Shown here piece after piece: positions 27,064 through 37,790 of a DNA stretch of 64,000 bases; the stretch's first letter is position 1; every line of letters begins with the position of its first letter. The position numbers were made by a program, and so were the translations under genes. The notes beneath the pieces are model-generated. The model did no database searches. It was not told the DNA's origin and saw only the letters and a list, made by a program, of their open reading frames with translations. This DNA is from Nostoc mirabile CHAB5784. GTDB lineage: Bacteria; Cyanobacteriota; Cyanobacteriia; Cyanobacteriales; Nostocaceae. The DNA lies in NCBI RefSeq assembly GCF_020829645.1, contig NZ_JAIVFS010000011.1, forward strand, positions 78,960 to 142,959. The letters are read 5' to 3'.

Positions 27064-27450
27064 TTATATTAAGTCTGGCTAATTATCTATGGTAGTAGGT
27101 ATCATAATCAAAATATTTAATTGAAGATAGAGGAAAGTCAAAGATGTAATCAGCAGATTAGCTGTGCTATGACCCAAACCAATTAAAGTATGAATGAGAG
27201 CGATCGCGTAGTGAAGTTGAACACTGGCCGTGAGGTCTATTTTTTGGTGTTGCAAAATATTCCCCTTTTTTGTACTTTTACCAGACTAATGCTAGTTTTT
27301 GAACCCAACCCCTTACAGTTATAGGTGTAGAGAAGCCCAGCAAAGAATTTAGTTGCTCAATATTAAATCTTCTTTGTCTAGTTATTCCTCTACACCTGCT
27401 CCGTTGGCGCAGCCTAAGAAGAGAAGAGACTTGGTTATCAAAATACATAA
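27064..27450. other. Intergenic, no gene seen
   Basis: 387 bp between convergent genes. It contains a gttggcgcagcctaagaagag repeat fragment (about 27403-27427) and AT-rich sequence. No ORF, tRNA or clear terminator is visible. Confidence 0.6.
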
Positions 27451-30291
27451 CTAAATAGTGATGAAATTGGAAGGTTGAGCAACAAGTATACTTGCACTAA
27501 CATTATCCAACTTCGCCAACACTTGATTATCAGAACTATCCATAATGAAGGCTTGACTTCCTTGTTGCTGTATCAACAATTGACCAAACTGGAGACTACC
27601 TGACAACGCAACCTTGTCCTTACCTATTTCAAAGTCAGTAATGGAGTCCGTGCCTTCATCTAAAGCCAATACAAAGGTGTCAGCGCCATAACCCCCTGTA
27701 AGTACATCTTTGCCATAGCCCCCATAAAGCCAGTCATTGCCTGCGCCCCCGAATAGTTGGTCATCGCCGATACCACCAAATAGCGTATCGTTAGCGTTAT
27801 CACCCAAAAGCCTATCATTGCCACTATCGCCATACAACAGGTCATTACCTTCACTTCCCCAGAGAGTATCGTTTCCGTCGCCTCCGGAAAGTTGGTCATT
27901 TCCTAGATTACCTACCATGCTATCTGCACCCCCAAACCCATAAATCTTGTTGGCTGGGGCATTGCCTTTTAAGTACTCAGAGCTATCAGTGCCATTGAGA
28001 AGATAAATTTCGCTAGCAAGAGGGGGTTTAACTGTGCCACTAATGGCAAAGTTAAACAGGCTTTCGTTACTATCGTTGCTGTTAAAACTGAAACTGCCAG
28101 CATAAGTTCCAGGTGTAGGTGTATTCGTATTGAGTGCCACCGTTATACTTCTTGAATCCTTGGCAGCCACACTATATGGAAAAGTCCCTACCAAACTAAA
28201 GCCGTCGGGGAGTTTGGGATTACTCAGGTTGAGGGTAGCTGTACCCGTGTTCTTGATGGTGAAAGTTTTGGTTATGGTACTACCGAAAGCGACGTTGCCA
28301 AAGTTAATGGCAGTGGTGCTACCATCTGCAATGTTAACTGTGCCATTGAGAACTTGAATTTCGGGGGCAGGAGCGGGCTGAACTTTACCCCTAATGGCAA
28401 AATCAAAGGAGCTTTCGTCAGGATCGTTATTGCTCAAACTGAAGCTGCCAGCATAGGTTCCAGGTGTTTTTGTATTGAGTGCCACCGTTAGACTCGCCCA
28501 ATTATTGACAGCCAAGGTAGGTGGAAGAGTTCCTACCAAACTAAAGCCGTTGGGGAGTTCGAGATTAGTCAGGTTGAGTGGAGCTTTACCCGTGTTCTTA
28601 ATGGTAAAAGTTTTAAATACGGTGCTGCCGAAAGCGGCATCGCCAAAGTCAATGGCAGTGGTGCTGCCATCTACAATGTCAACTTTGTTATTGACAACTT
28701 CAATTTCGGGAGCATTAACTTTACCACTGATAACAAAGTTAAAGGGGCTTTCGTTACTATCGTTGTTGCTTAAACTGAAGCTGCCAGTGTAGGTTCCGCC
28801 AGTGGTGGTATTTAGTGCCACTGTTATATTCGCCGAAGTCTTGGCAGCCAGAGTAGATGGAAGAGTTCCTACCAAACTAAAGCCGTCGGGGAGTTTGAGA
28901 TTACTCAGGTTGAGTGCAGCTATACCTGTATTCTTAATGGTAAAAGTTTTGGTCACGGTGCTGCCAGCAATCACCTCGCCAAAGTTAATGGCGGTAGTGC
29001 TGTTATCTGCAATGTCAACTGTGCCATCAAGAACTTGAATTTCGGGGCTAGGAGTCTTATCGGTGGGGGCTTCGTATGCGCCAATATCAATCAATACACT
29101 GCCGTCGCCATCGCCATCTAGGGGAGTGTTCTTAGTGATGCTATTGAAAGCATTGGAACCACCATCGATTGCCGGACTTCCAGGTCTGAGCCTAAAGTCA
29201 CCATTCGCTGCATTAACAAACAACGGGTCTTTGTTTAATACATTTCCTGATCCTGTACCTTTAAAAACTCCGTTGTAAGCAAGGTTGTTATCAAATGAAT
29301 AATTACTAGAATTAGCAATAGAACTGGCAGACTCTCCGTCCTTTGCATACATAATATTGTTAACAACCCGAACATTTTTAGCACTGTTAAGGAGAATTTC
29401 TCCGACTGAAAGTTCTTGTGAGTTTTGGTAAATTGTGTTATTGACAATGTCTACAGGGTTTTCTCCTTTGAAAATCTGAATACCTGCGCCACCATTGTTG
29501 TAAACTAAGTTATTACTGATTAAGGCTTTGCCCTGGTATGCAACATTTCCAATATAAGCAGTGTCAAGCATTATTCCATGACCCTCTGTTACTTCTCCTG
29601 CATTAATCCAAGGAACTAATTGCTTATTATCAAAGGATGTGTTACCTCTAATAATTACTTTGTAATCTGTGACATTGTTGTCAGAGTTCCAAAGCTTAAA
29701 CATTGTAATTCCTTGGGTTCCAAAAGGTGAGTACCAAGCATTTCCAGAAACGATATTGTTTTCTACTGTAATGTAGTCTGCTTGAATTGTTACAATCCCG
29801 CCTCCTGGAAAATTAGAAACCTTGTTATTGCTAATTGTGATGTGATGTGAATGCTGATTTTCGTTATCATCCAGAGATGTAACGCTAATACCATTCCCAG
29901 ATGTTGCTGAGTTATTCAAATTATCTTTATGCTCGAGCGCATATTCTAATGTAGTTTCATCTCGTGCTCCCAGCAGTGTCAGCCCTTCAATTACTACATA
30001 AGAAGAGCCTGTAATAGAGATAGCATTCCAATTGTTTTTGTGTGCTTCTAAAACAGGTGTGTGTCCAGGATAAGCAGTAAATGTGATCGGCGCATTAGCG
30101 GTACCATGCTTATCTGAAATACTCAGGATATTAGGGTAAATGTTTGTGTAAATACCATTCATGACGTAGACGGTATCACCGGCCTGCACCAAGTCCGCAG
30201 CTTTTTGGAGGGTGCGAAATGCCTCTCCTTGGTTCAAGCCATCATTCTTATCATTGCCTGTTCCAGAAACGTAATATGTTTTGCCAGCCAT
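27451..30291 (-). CDS. Secreted beta-helix / choice-of-anchor D / RTX-repeat protein
   Basis: A 946-aa modular surface or secreted protein. The N-terminal ~400 residues form a right-handed parallel beta-helix ([13 protein letters not shown] start, many ISNN/VVNN turns). Three ~110-residue beta-sandwich repeats follow ([21 protein letters not shown]), of the choice-of-anchor D type. Then come about eight RTX nonapeptides (GGxGNDxLxG) that bind calcium, and a C-terminal strand-rich end. There is no N-terminal signal, which with RTX repeats implies type I secretion. Beta-helix domains often bind or cleave polysaccharide, but no catalytic residues could be assigned. The beta-sandwich repeats are similar in DNA, leaving open frames on the opposite strand. 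Confidence 0.82.
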   Translation of the reverse strand: MAGKTYYVSGTGNDKNDGLNQGEAFRTLQKAADLVQAGDTVYVMNGIYTNIYPNILSISDKHGTANAPITFTAYPGHTPVLEAHKNNWNAISITGSSYVVIEGLTLLGARDETTLEYALEHKDNLNNSATSGNGISVTSLDDNENQHSHHITISNNKVSNFPGGGIVTIQADYITVENNIVSGNAWYSPFGTQGITMFKLWNSDNNVTDYKVIIRGNTSFDNKQLVPWINAGEVTEGHGIMLDTAYIGNVAYQGKALISNNLVYNNGGAGIQIFKGENPVDIVNNTIYQNSQELSVGEILLNSAKNVRVVNNIMYAKDGESASSIANSSNYSFDNNLAYNGVFKGTGSGNVLNKDPLFVNAANGDFRLRPGSPAIDGGSNAFNSITKNTPLDGDGDGSVLIDIGAYEAPTDKTPSPEIQVLDGTVDIADNSTTAINFGEVIAGSTVTKTFTIKNTGIAALNLSNLKLPDGFSLVGTLPSTLAAKTSANITVALNTTTGGTYTGSFSLSNNDSNESPFNFVISGKVNAPEIEVVNNKVDIVDGSTTAIDFGDAAFGSTVFKTFTIKNTGKAPLNLTNLELPNGFSLVGTLPPTLAVNNWASLTVALNTKTPGTYAGSFSLSNNDPDESSFDFAIRGKVQPAPAPEIQVLNGTVNIADGSTTAINFGNVAFGSTITKTFTIKNTGTATLNLSNPKLPDGFSLVGTFPYSVAAKDSRSITVALNTNTPTPGTYAGSFSFNSNDSNESLFNFAISGTVKPPLASEIYLLNGTDSSEYLKGNAPANKIYGFGGADSMVGNLGNDQLSGGDGNDTLWGSEGNDLLYGDSGNDRLLGDNANDTLFGGIGDDQLFGGAGNDWLYGGYGKDVLTGGYGADTFVLALDEGTDSITDFEIGKDKVALSGSLQFGQLLIQQQGSQAFIMDSSDNQVLAKLDNVSASILVAQPSNFITI

Positions 30292-31096
30292 GAGATTAAC
30301 TCCGAATGTTTATAAGGGGAATTGGTAGTACGTTCTCAGCAATAAACTATGTTGCTAAGTAGTTATTTGAATGGATCATTTATCTGGACTTTTCAAGACA
30401 GTCGCAGCTGTGCGATCGCAACTTGAAATCGCGTCGCTTGTAGAAAAACTGTTGGAAAACTGAAAATTTTTATCCTATTAACCGTTGATGGTTAAAGTAG
30501 GGATGTCGATACCGTCAATCGTGAGTATTTTATTGAGGGTGATCGGACAATTTGCACGCAGACAAGGCAGCGCAAAGCCAAAGACGTTTCCTGTCATCTC
30601 TGCGTTTTTTGAGTGGTCAAAGTTGAATTGGTTGAAACTTTAGTAGGTTTACCCTTTAACTTAAGGGAACTAATGTAACAACTTAGTCGAACCTGTTGTA
30701 CGCGGTGTAACTGAGCCTTGTGAACTCATGTATTAAAACTAACCTTGATACAGGAAATAGAAATCAGTGAATATTCTGAATATAGTTATTTTTTTTACAA
30801 CAAAAGCAACAAATTTATGGAGATGTCGTGGTGGAGTCCTGTTAATTTCCAAAGTGATATGGGAGTGGAGAGCGCTTTGTGCGAGGATTTAATGAAATTT
30901 CTCTAAAAATTTTTAAAGAAGCGATGCCTTCTTTACCAAACACCCCGCTACCGCTAACAGCACTTTCAAGTCAAGTTGTCGTAAATTTTTGTGGTTGCGA
31001 TCACAAAGGAGGCTGGAAGGAAGAGGGTTTTAGCCTAGATCATCAATCTTTGAGATAGTTTGGTTTAATGGTGCCAACTTACTTAATCTTCATAAT
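30292..31096. other. 805-bp intergenic region, no gene seen
   Basis: It lies between divergently placed genes (the RTX protein on minus, thiD on plus). It should hold both promoters. A short goosecoid of repeat (cgcaaagccaaagacg, about 30572) is present. I looked for a TPP riboswitch ahead of thiD and did not find the CTGAGA and ACCTGAT blocks. Confidence 0.55.
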
Positions 31097-31939
31097 ATGA
31101 ACACTGAAATCAACTCCAGAATACCCGTTGCTTTAACCATTGCTGGTTCAGATAGCGGTGGCGGTGCAGGAATTCAAGCTGATTTACGTACCTTTGCTTT
31201 TCACTGTGTCCACGGTACTAGCGCTATAACCTGCATCACTGCACAAAACACTTTAGGAGTGAATAGGGTTGATGCCATGTCAACAGAGGCTGTTGTGGCG
31301 CAAATTCAGGCAGTAGTAGAGGATATTGGCGTACAAGCTGTCAAAACGGGAATGTTGCTTAATCAGGAAATTATCTTTGCTGTTGCCCAGCAGGTGGAAG
31401 CTTTACAAATCGATAATTTAGTAGTTGATCCAGTAATGGTGTCACGTACAGGGGCACAATTGATTGATGATGATGCTGTGAAGACTCTATGCCATGCCCT
31501 GATTCCCAAGGCGGTTGTGATCACGCCGAATCGCTACGAAGCCCAGATTTTAAGCGGTTTGCAAATTAACTCTTTGGAGGATATGCAAGCTGCTGCTGAA
31601 ATTATTCACAAGACTTTACGGACGAAGGCTGTTTTAGTCAAGGGCGGAGGTATGCAGGGAGATTTGCGTGGCGTTGATATCTGGTTTGATGGGGACAAGT
31701 TGGAAGTTTTAACTTGCCAGCAAGTAGAGACAAAAAATACTCACGGTACTGGTTGCACACTATCGGCTGCGATCGCTGCTAATCTGGCCAAGGGAAAAGA
31801 CTTGTGGCAAGCAGTGCAAGAGGCAAAGGAGTATGTGACTACTGCACTCACTTACGCCTTAGATATTGGTGAAGGGCAAGGCCCTGTAGGACATTTCTTC
31901 CCATTGTTAGGACTGGGGACTAGGGAAAAGTTTTCTTAG
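31097..31939 (+). CDS. thiD: Hydroxymethylpyrimidine / phosphomethylpyrimidine kinase
   Basis: A 280-aa ribokinase-fold kinase that phosphorylates HMP and HMP-P in thiamine synthesis. Typical motifs are ALTIAGSDSGGGAGIQADLRTF at the N-terminus, VVDPVMVSRTGAQL, TPNRYEAQIL and the anion-hole/catalytic motif NTHGTGCTLSAAIAANLA near residues 214-230. Length is normal. The ATG is the obvious start. No other thi gene lies next to it. Pyridoxal kinases share the fold, but the substrate-site residues at the start match ThiD. Confidence 0.92.
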   Translation: MNTEINSRIPVALTIAGSDSGGGAGIQADLRTFAFHCVHGTSAITCITAQNTLGVNRVDAMSTEAVVAQIQAVVEDIGVQAVKTGMLLNQEIIFAVAQQVEALQIDNLVVDPVMVSRTGAQLIDDDAVKTLCHALIPKAVVITPNRYEAQILSGLQINSLEDMQAAAEIIHKTLRTKAVLVKGGGMQGDLRGVDIWFDGDKLEVLTCQQVETKNTHGTGCTLSAAIAANLAKGKDLWQAVQEAKEYVTTALTYALDIGEGQGPVGHFFPLLGLGTREKFS

Positions 31940-32107
31940 TACCAATCCCCAATCCCCAATACCCAATACCCAATCCCCAATACCCAATAATAAATCTTTG
32001 CCCTTTCGCTATTTTTCTATTATTCTTGGGCATAGTTTCACGGCTGACTATCTCTGTTAGCATCTCTGTACGACCTACTTACTTTGATTTTTAATACCAA
32101 GCCCCCG

Positions 32108-32716
32108 ATGCGAACAACCATAGGTTCTGTTCACAGCAATTCGCCAACACCGACTACTCAAGCCTACCCTCCCTCTGTACCATTATCTGTATACAGGGAA
32201 TTGTCAACAGAGTTGCAAGCAGCGCAGGCGAAGCTACATGCACTTACCACTAAAAATCAGCAACTAGCACAAGAAAATCAACTACTACGCCAAGAAATTA
32301 CCAAAGTTGTTGAGTCTTTGTCTCACTTGCAAAATTTTGTGGATTCCCATACTACGCCTAGTTATCACCAAGTCCCCCAAGCTTCTGATGATGTTAAAAA
32401 TGCCGCTAAAGTGCCAGTAACACAAGGGCGTTCACGTCAGCAGGTTTCTCGTTCGCATCCACCCGTTATCCCCAAGACGCCACCCGAAAAAAGCCGCCGC
32501 CAAGACTTTTCTCCACCTGTAATGGAAATGAATTTCCCCATCCCAGAACCAGTTTTTATAGAAGAGCAACAAGTAAGTTATTATTCCACTATTGAGCCAG
32601 ATCCCAAGGGAATCAATGGTTGGTGGTTAATTATCACCATATTGTTAATCATGCTTACTGCCTTTAGTGCTGGATATTTTGTTGTGCGCCCCTTGTTTGA
32701 ACATCAGAAACGTTAG
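32108..32716 (+). CDS. Coiled-coil protein with C-terminal membrane helix
   Basis: A 202-aa protein of unknown function. A Pro/Thr-rich start is followed by a coiled coil (about 38-90: LSTELQAAQAKLHALTTKNQ and onward), a basic proline-rich linker, and a single C-terminal membrane helix (WWLIITILLIMLTAFSAGYFVV) ending in FEHQKR. The ATG at 32108 is preferred over the in-frame TTG at 32084. As a tail-anchored protein it probably faces the cytoplasm. Conserved-looking in cyanobacteria, but no role is known to me. Confidence 0.6.
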   Translation: MRTTIGSVHSNSPTPTTQAYPPSVPLSVYRELSTELQAAQAKLHALTTKNQQLAQENQLLRQEITKVVESLSHLQNFVDSHTTPSYHQVPQASDDVKNAAKVPVTQGRSRQQVSRSHPPVIPKTPPEKSRRQDFSPPVMEMNFPIPEPVFIEEQQVSYYSTIEPDPKGINGWWLIITILLIMLTAFSAGYFVVRPLFEHQKR

Positions 32717-32965
32717 TTGACACTCCCACAGTCAGCAGCACTAAGGTTTCGAGCTACCGTGCAATTTCTCTGCAATCATTCTCTAAAATATCTGAGCATA
32801 TCTGCTAAATCGCGGAATTTATTTATTTTTAGGTTATAAAAGCTACATAAAATGCTAAATTGACAGCAACTTCTTTATGTTAGAACCTCAAAGATTATCC
32901 AATTAATAAATCCTTGCCGCTTTTCATGTCCCAAACCCTCAGGCAGAGCATCTACACTTAAAAAA

Positions 32966-32979
32966 GTGGTAATTATTAC
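32966..32979. promoter_or_regulatory. Possible NtcA site upstream of glnB (GTG-N8-TAC)
   Basis: The 14-bp match gtg-N8-tac lies about 95 bp before the glnB start. It differs from the NtcA consensus GTA-N8-TAC by one base. A TAGTTA at 33003 could be a weak -10. glnB is NtcA-controlled in other cyanobacteria, which supports the reading. Confidence 0.4.
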
Positions 32980-33055
32980 ATATATTTTAGGAAAAGCACT
33001 GCTAGTTACAGCTTCAGACAACGGATCTGGTTAGATATATAAACGAAGCTAGTAG

Positions 33056-33412
<357 letters not shown>

Positions 33413-33542
33413 AAAAGTTATGAGTTAAGAGTTATGAGTTAAGAGTTATGATCTGTGAGTCAAGACTAAATGAGTGAAGATTTAGCAAAATTCATAAATC
33501 CAAACTCCTAACTCCTAACTCCCAATTCCTAACTCCAAACTC

Positions 33543-34121
33543 CTAACTCCTAACTCTCTCCAGTTGCGGAAGTAAAGCTGTAAAAGCCTTGCCTCGATGG
33601 CTAATTGATCCTTTCAACTCTTGTGTCATCTCAGCAAAGGTCAATTGCAACTCTTGCACATAAAAAATTGGATCGTAGCCGAAACCACCATCACCACGCG
33701 GTGCATGGAGAATTTCGCCACGACAAATACCTTCAGATTGTAATACGATCGCACCATCAGGACGAGCGATCGCTACTGCACAAACAAATTGAGCTTGTCG
33801 ATTGACTTCGTTATCTAATTCTCTCAATAGCCTAGCAATGCGTTCTGAGTCGGTTTTGGCGTAACGTGCAGAATATACCCCTGGTGCGCCATTTAGGGCA
33901 TCTACTTGCAAGCCCGAATCATCAGCAATTGCCCAGTTTCCTGTCGCTTTAGCAATTTGTGATGCTTTTAGACAAGCGTTGGCGGCAAAGGTTTCGCCTG
34001 TCTCTTCAATTTCCAATTCTTCAGGTTTGAGGGTTAATTCCCAACCAGAATTTTCCAGATAAGCTTGCATTTCCCGCAACTTACCTGGATTTCCTGTAGC
34101 TACTACGAGTAATTTGATCAT
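33543..34121 (-). CDS. rdgB: XTP/dITP diphosphatase (non-canonical purine NTPase)
   Basis: A 192-aa house-cleaning enzyme that hydrolyses ITP, dITP and XTP to monophosphates. Diagnostic motifs are VVATGNPGKLREM at the N-terminus, the catalytic/metal segment AIADDSGLQVDALNGAPGVYSARYA (about 64-88), GGFGYDPIF and SHRGKAF near the C-terminus. Length is typical. It starts with an ATG adjacent to GTCATTG tandem repeats (34121-34165), which separate it from the phosphohexomutase gene on the same strand. Confidence 0.93.
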   Translation of the reverse strand: MIKLLVVATGNPGKLREMQAYLENSGWELTLKPEELEIEETGETFAANACLKASQIAKATGNWAIADDSGLQVDALNGAPGVYSARYAKTDSERIARLLRELDNEVNRQAQFVCAVAIARPDGAIVLQSEGICRGEILHAPRGDGGFGYDPIFYVQELQLTFAEMTQELKGSISHRGKAFTALLPQLERVRS

Positions 34122-34207
34122 TAGTCATTGGTCATTGGTCATTGGTCATTGGTCATTGGTCATTTACCAAGGACAAAGGACTAATGACTAATGACTAATA
34201 ATTAATT

Positions 34208-35644
34208 TTACTCCGCCCAGTGTTTCGCCCAAGCAAGAGTTTGATGCACTTGCTCAATTGTCGGGGCTTCGCAGTAGAGGCGTAAAACTGGCTCGGTACC
34301 GCTAAACCGAATCATTAGCCAGCTTTTATCAGCGAGGCGATACTTGTAGCCGTCAATTGTTTGGCAATCAATTACTGCTAACCCTGCAATTTCTGTTAAG
34401 GGTTGAGTTTGCAGTTGTTGCAAAAGACGCGATCGCACTTCCATACTTGCTAAGGGTAAATCAATGCGATCATAAGCTGAAATAAACCCTGTTTGTTTCT
34501 GCAAGTAGCGATAATACTCACCTAAATCCAAACCAGATTCTACAATCGCCTCTAGGACGTATAATGCTGACAGCAGCGCATCGCGTTCGGGAATATGACT
34601 GCCATAGCCAATTCCTCCCGACTCTTCGCCGCCCAGCAACACTTTTGCTACTAACATTCTATCAGCGATGTATTTATAACCAACTGCTGTTTCAAATACC
34701 GACAGGTTATGTAGTGCTGCGACAAGGGGCATTAAGTCGGAACCACTAACAGTTTTGACTATTTCACCACTAAAGCCACGCCGCAGGGTTAAGTGGTCGA
34801 TTAATATTGGAATTAATACTTGAGAACTTAGGAAGTTGGCTTCTCCATCAACTGCTGCAATGCGATCGCAGTCTCCATCAAATACCAACCCCACCGTTAA
34901 ACCTGATTTATCGGTTTTTCGGTGAGCTTTGATGACTTCAAACAACTTTGAAAGGTATTTTGGCAAGGGTTCCGGCGCACCACCGCCAAAGAGGGGATCG
35001 CGTTCTGAGTTGATTTCTTTGACTTGATTACCTAGTAGCTTCGCCAATCCGCCAGCCGCCGCGCCATGCATAACATCGGCAAATAATGTCAATTCGCCAG
35101 ATGCGATCGCTTCTCGAATTTTGGTAATATCAACTTTACCTTCTAGTGCTTCTGTATAACTAGGCCAAGGATCAAATTTCTCTTGCTTCCCTGGAGTAGC
35201 TGCTAATGTTACTCCAACCGACAACTGCGCTTCTATCTCTTTTGTGACTTCTGGCGGTACCGACCCACCAAAACAACCCTTGACTTTTAAACCCAAATAT
35301 GCTCCAGGATTATGGCTGGCTGTAATTACCAGCGCCCCTAAAGCATTGAGTTGTTTTGCTGCCCAACTATAAGCTGGGGTTGGGGCATAAGTTTCGCTCA
35401 GTAGCACATCAAATCCGACAGCAGTGACAGTATCAGCAACAGCACGAGCAAAATCTTCTGCCATGAATCGGCGATCATAACCGACAATTATTGTCCGGCT
35501 ACCCACTGTAGAAAAATATGTATCATATAATACTTTTGCGGCAACTGGCGCGACCAGGGCTAGGCGTTCAAAGGTGAACTCGTCACCAATAACGCCCCGC
35601 CAGCCGTCTGTACCAAACTTGATTGAGTTAGCTACAACTGGCAT
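34208..35644 (-). CDS. Phosphoglucomutase/phosphomannomutase family protein
   Basis: A 478-aa alpha-D-phosphohexomutase. It has the four family motifs: FGTDGWRG at the start, the phosphoserine loop in VITASHNPG, the metal-binding loop VFDGDCDRIA, the sugar loop GGEESGG and the phosphate-binding RFSGTEP near the end. It interconverts hexose 1- and 6-phosphates. Whether the main substrate is glucose, mannose or glucosamine phosphate cannot be decided from these motifs. An ATG start; the downstream rdgB is on the same strand, separated by tandem repeats. Confidence 0.9.
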   Translation of the reverse strand: MPVVANSIKFGTDGWRGVIGDEFTFERLALVAPVAAKVLYDTYFSTVGSRTIIVGYDRRFMAEDFARAVADTVTAVGFDVLLSETYAPTPAYSWAAKQLNALGALVITASHNPGAYLGLKVKGCFGGSVPPEVTKEIEAQLSVGVTLAATPGKQEKFDPWPSYTEALEGKVDITKIREAIASGELTLFADVMHGAAAGGLAKLLGNQVKEINSERDPLFGGGAPEPLPKYLSKLFEVIKAHRKTDKSGLTVGLVFDGDCDRIAAVDGEANFLSSQVLIPILIDHLTLRRGFSGEIVKTVSGSDLMPLVAALHNLSVFETAVGYKYIADRMLVAKVLLGGEESGGIGYGSHIPERDALLSALYVLEAIVESGLDLGEYYRYLQKQTGFISAYDRIDLPLASMEVRSRLLQQLQTQPLTEIAGLAVIDCQTIDGYKYRLADKSWLMIRFSGTEPVLRLYCEAPTIEQVHQTLAWAKHWAE

Positions 35645-35999
35645 CTAAGTATCCTAACTGTCTACTTGAGGATTCTAGCATTTATACAGTGTACAAAGTA
35701 AAAAAAGAATCTAGTAATAATATGTACTAATAATGTTCAACACAAAAGTGAGTAAATTTGTGCATTGTAGAGGTGCGATCATCCCGGAATTCTGTCACTG
35801 ATGCAGACATTGTTCCAAGTCGTGTTTAAGTCTTATTAGAATTCCGTTAATAAGCCTTTGATACTTAGCAAACGCAGATCATAACTCCACTCCTGTGCCT
35901 CCTGCTATATTTAACAAATTCGGCGGAATTCCCCACCCTCAGCGACAGCAGGGTGGCGTGCATCACGCCGGACGATGACGAAAGCACCTCCGACCGATA
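35645..35999. other. Intergenic region with left end of an IS200/IS605-like element
   Basis: No gene. A ccccaccct-cagcgacag-cagggtgg hairpin at about 35930-35957 resembles an IS200/IS605 end and is partly mirrored at 36715-36745 after the tnpB remnant. Confidence 0.5.
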
Positions 36000-36179
36000 T
36001 CAACCTTCTTGTTGATAGGGGAGTGGGGTGGTTGAGGAATCGTCAATTTTTGGATTAGGCAGCCTATCAATCCAGTCCTCAACAAGTTGGGTAACTGTCT
36101 TTTCTTTACTAAGAGCATAAATCCTAAGCTTATCGTATCGCTTTTGAGATAGTCTAACTCTTATAGATTTTTCTTTCAT
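36000..36179 (-). CDS. Small ribbon-helix-helix DNA-binding protein
   Basis: A 59-aa protein whose N-terminal KSIRVRLSQKRYDKLRIYALSKEKTVTQLVEDWID has the strand-helix-helix layout of CopG/RHH regulators. The ATG at 36179 is chosen; an upstream TTG adds only a few residues inside a palindrome. Small RHH genes of this kind often sit divergently beside tnpB in cyanobacterial IS elements. Here it faces the tnpB remnant with a 7-bp inverted repeat just upstream, suggesting self-control. Function within the element is not established. Confidence 0.65.
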   Translation of the reverse strand: MKEKSIRVRLSQKRYDKLRIYALSKEKTVTQLVEDWIDRLPNPKIDDSSTTPLPYQQEG

Positions 36180-36180
36180 A

Positions 36181-36203
36181 TTGTATCCACAGTAGTGATA
36201 CAA
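36181..36203. promoter_or_regulatory. Operator-like inverted repeat TTGTATC-N9-GATACAA
   Basis: A perfect 7-bp inverted repeat with 9-bp spacer immediately upstream of the RHH start and between the divergent genes. It is a likely autoregulatory operator; inference only. Confidence 0.5.
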
Positions 36204-36245
36204 TGATTCTATTCCAAAAAGTGACCGAACAGGAGGTGATTACTA

Positions 36246-36737
36246 TTGGCGTTACGTAGAGCTACTTTTAGGTTATACCCTACCAAGAAAGTGAATGATT
36301 TGTTGCAATACCATAGACGATTGCACAAGGAAATATATAACGCCGCAGTACATAATAGAATCAATTCTTATAAAAAGTTTGGTAAGTCTGTTTCATACTT
36401 TGAACAGCAAAATTGTTTACCTGACTTCAAGGACGTTTAGATAGAATATAAGCAAGTTAACTCCCAAGCATTACAGGCAACTTTGAAGCGTGTTGACTTC
36501 GCTTTTCAACGTTTTTTCAAGGGATTAGGGAAGTATCCCAGATTCAAATCAATCAGACATTATTCTGGTTGGAGTTATCCAAGCTTTACAGGTTGGAAAG
36601 CCCATAGTACAGGCGATAACGGTTATTTGGAATTAGCTAAGATTGGTCAAATCCAGATGCGAGGTAAAGGCTTGCTATGGCGTCAAAAATCTCGCTCTAT
36701 TGGTGGGGATGTAGAAACCCCACCCTCGACGCAGTAG
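36246..36737 (+). pseudogene. tnpB remnant (IS200/IS605 OrfB), nonsense and truncated
   Basis: One frame reads MALRRATFRLYPTKK, HRRLHKEIYNAAVHNRI, then a TAG at 36438, then continues in the same frame with QVNSQALQATLKRVDFAFQR, KYPRFKS and YPSFTG, all typical TnpB N-terminal segments. About 160 of ~400 codons remain. The RuvC catalytic part and zinc finger are missing. The frame ends at 36737 within the right-end hairpin, so an internal deletion joined the N-terminal half to the element end. Confidence 0.82.
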
Positions 36738-36837
36738 GGTGGGGTAGTTCATTCTTTCTTTGACTACTTCGCTACGCAAGACCAGTATTTCCGGTAAAAT
36801 CAAATTCTGAGGACTGTGGATTTGGGAGAAATTTGGG

Positions 36838-37563
36838 GTGCCTACACTTGGCGTTAACATTGACCACATCGCCACCATCCGGCAAGCACGGCGGACAGTG
36901 GAACCAGACCCCGTGGCGGCGGCGGTGCTGGCAGAATTAGCGGGTGCTGATGGCATTACGGTGCATCTGCGGGAAGATCGGCGGCATATCCAAGACAGGG
37001 ATGTGCGTATATTGCGAGAAACAGTGCGATCGCATCTTAATTTAGAAATGGCCGCTACAGATGAAATGTTAGCGATCGCTCTCGATATCAAACCAGATTA
37101 CGTAACTTTAGTCCCCGAAAAGCGCGAAGAAGTCACAACAGAAGGCGGATTAGATATTATCGGGCAAATTGCTAGAATAGGTGAGATAGTCAATAAATTG
37201 CAAAGCGCTAGCATTCCAGTTAGTTTATTTATCGACGCCGAGCCATCACAAATCGAAGCATCTGTCAAGGTGCAGGCGCGATTTATTGAATTGCATACCG
37301 GACAATATGCTGAGGCTAAGGATGAAACAAATCGCCAGCGAGAATTAGCCATATTAGCTAAAGGGTGTGAACAAGCGATTCAAACTGGATTGCGAGTCAA
37401 CGCTGGTCATGGACTCACCTACTGGAACGTCTATCCGGTAGCTGCGCTTCCAGGTATGGAAGAACTGAATATTGGTCATACCATCATCAGTCGGGCAGCA
37501 TTAGTAGGTATAGAAAGGGCAGTCCGCGAGATGAAACAGGCTATAAGAGGGAATAGGGAATAG
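36838..37563 (+). CDS. pdxJ: Pyridoxine 5'-phosphate synthase
   Basis: A 241-aa TIM-barrel enzyme that makes PNP from 1-deoxyxylulose 5-phosphate and amino-phosphohydroxyacetone. Motifs include [15 protein letters not shown] at the start, [28 protein letters not shown] with the catalytic Glu, ELHTGQYA and VNAGHGLTY. Length is normal. It uses a GTG start at 36838 with ttgggag upstream. The gene lies directly after the decayed tnpB element; gggaatagggagta repeats begin at its 3' end. Confidence 0.94.
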   Translation: MPTLGVNIDHIATIRQARRTVEPDPVAAAVLAELAGADGITVHLREDRRHIQDRDVRILRETVRSHLNLEMAATDEMLAIALDIKPDYVTLVPEKREEVTTEGGLDIIGQIARIGEIVNKLQSASIPVSLFIDAEPSQIEASVKVQARFIELHTGQYAEAKDETNRQRELAILAKGCEQAIQTGLRVNAGHGLTYWNVYPVAALPGMEELNIGHTIISRAALVGIERAVREMKQAIRGNRE

Positions 37564-37640
37564 GGAATAGGGAGTAGGGAATAGGGAGTAGGGAATAGGG
37601 AATAGGGAATAGGGAATAGGGAATAGGGAATAGGGAATTG
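37553..37640. repeat. Tandem GGGAATA / GGGAGTA 7-bp repeats
   Basis: About twelve 7-bp units starting inside the last codons of pdxJ, followed by actcccc units to 37723. No gene in the stretch. Confidence 0.85.
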
Positions 37641-37790
37641 ATTATTAAATATTCTTCTCTACTCCCCCTGCCTCCCCTGCCTCCCCACTCCCCACTCCCC
37701 ACTCCCCACTCCCCACTCCCCACATCTTAAAAGAGGGGTTGTCTACTGCGAAATCTAGAAATTGAGAGCAAACCTTCAGCAAAAACTTCT

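Larger units (their letters stand above)
35925..36760. mobile_element. Decayed IS200/IS605-type element (RHH gene plus tnpB remnant)
   Basis: It comprises a ribbon-helix-helix gene on minus and a divergent tnpB fragment on plus, framed by CCCCACCCT/AGGGTGG hairpins near 35930 and 36717-36745. No tnpA is present. The tnpB has an internal stop and lacks the RuvC half, so the element cannot be autonomous. Boundaries are approximate. Confidence 0.65.

Noticed and set aside
27737..29278. Plus-strand ORFs opposite the RTX/beta-sandwich gene
   Set aside because: Shadow frames of repeated domains; codon pattern fits the minus gene.
30292..31096. TPP riboswitch ahead of thiD
   Set aside because: The conserved CTGAGA and ACCTGAT segments were not found.
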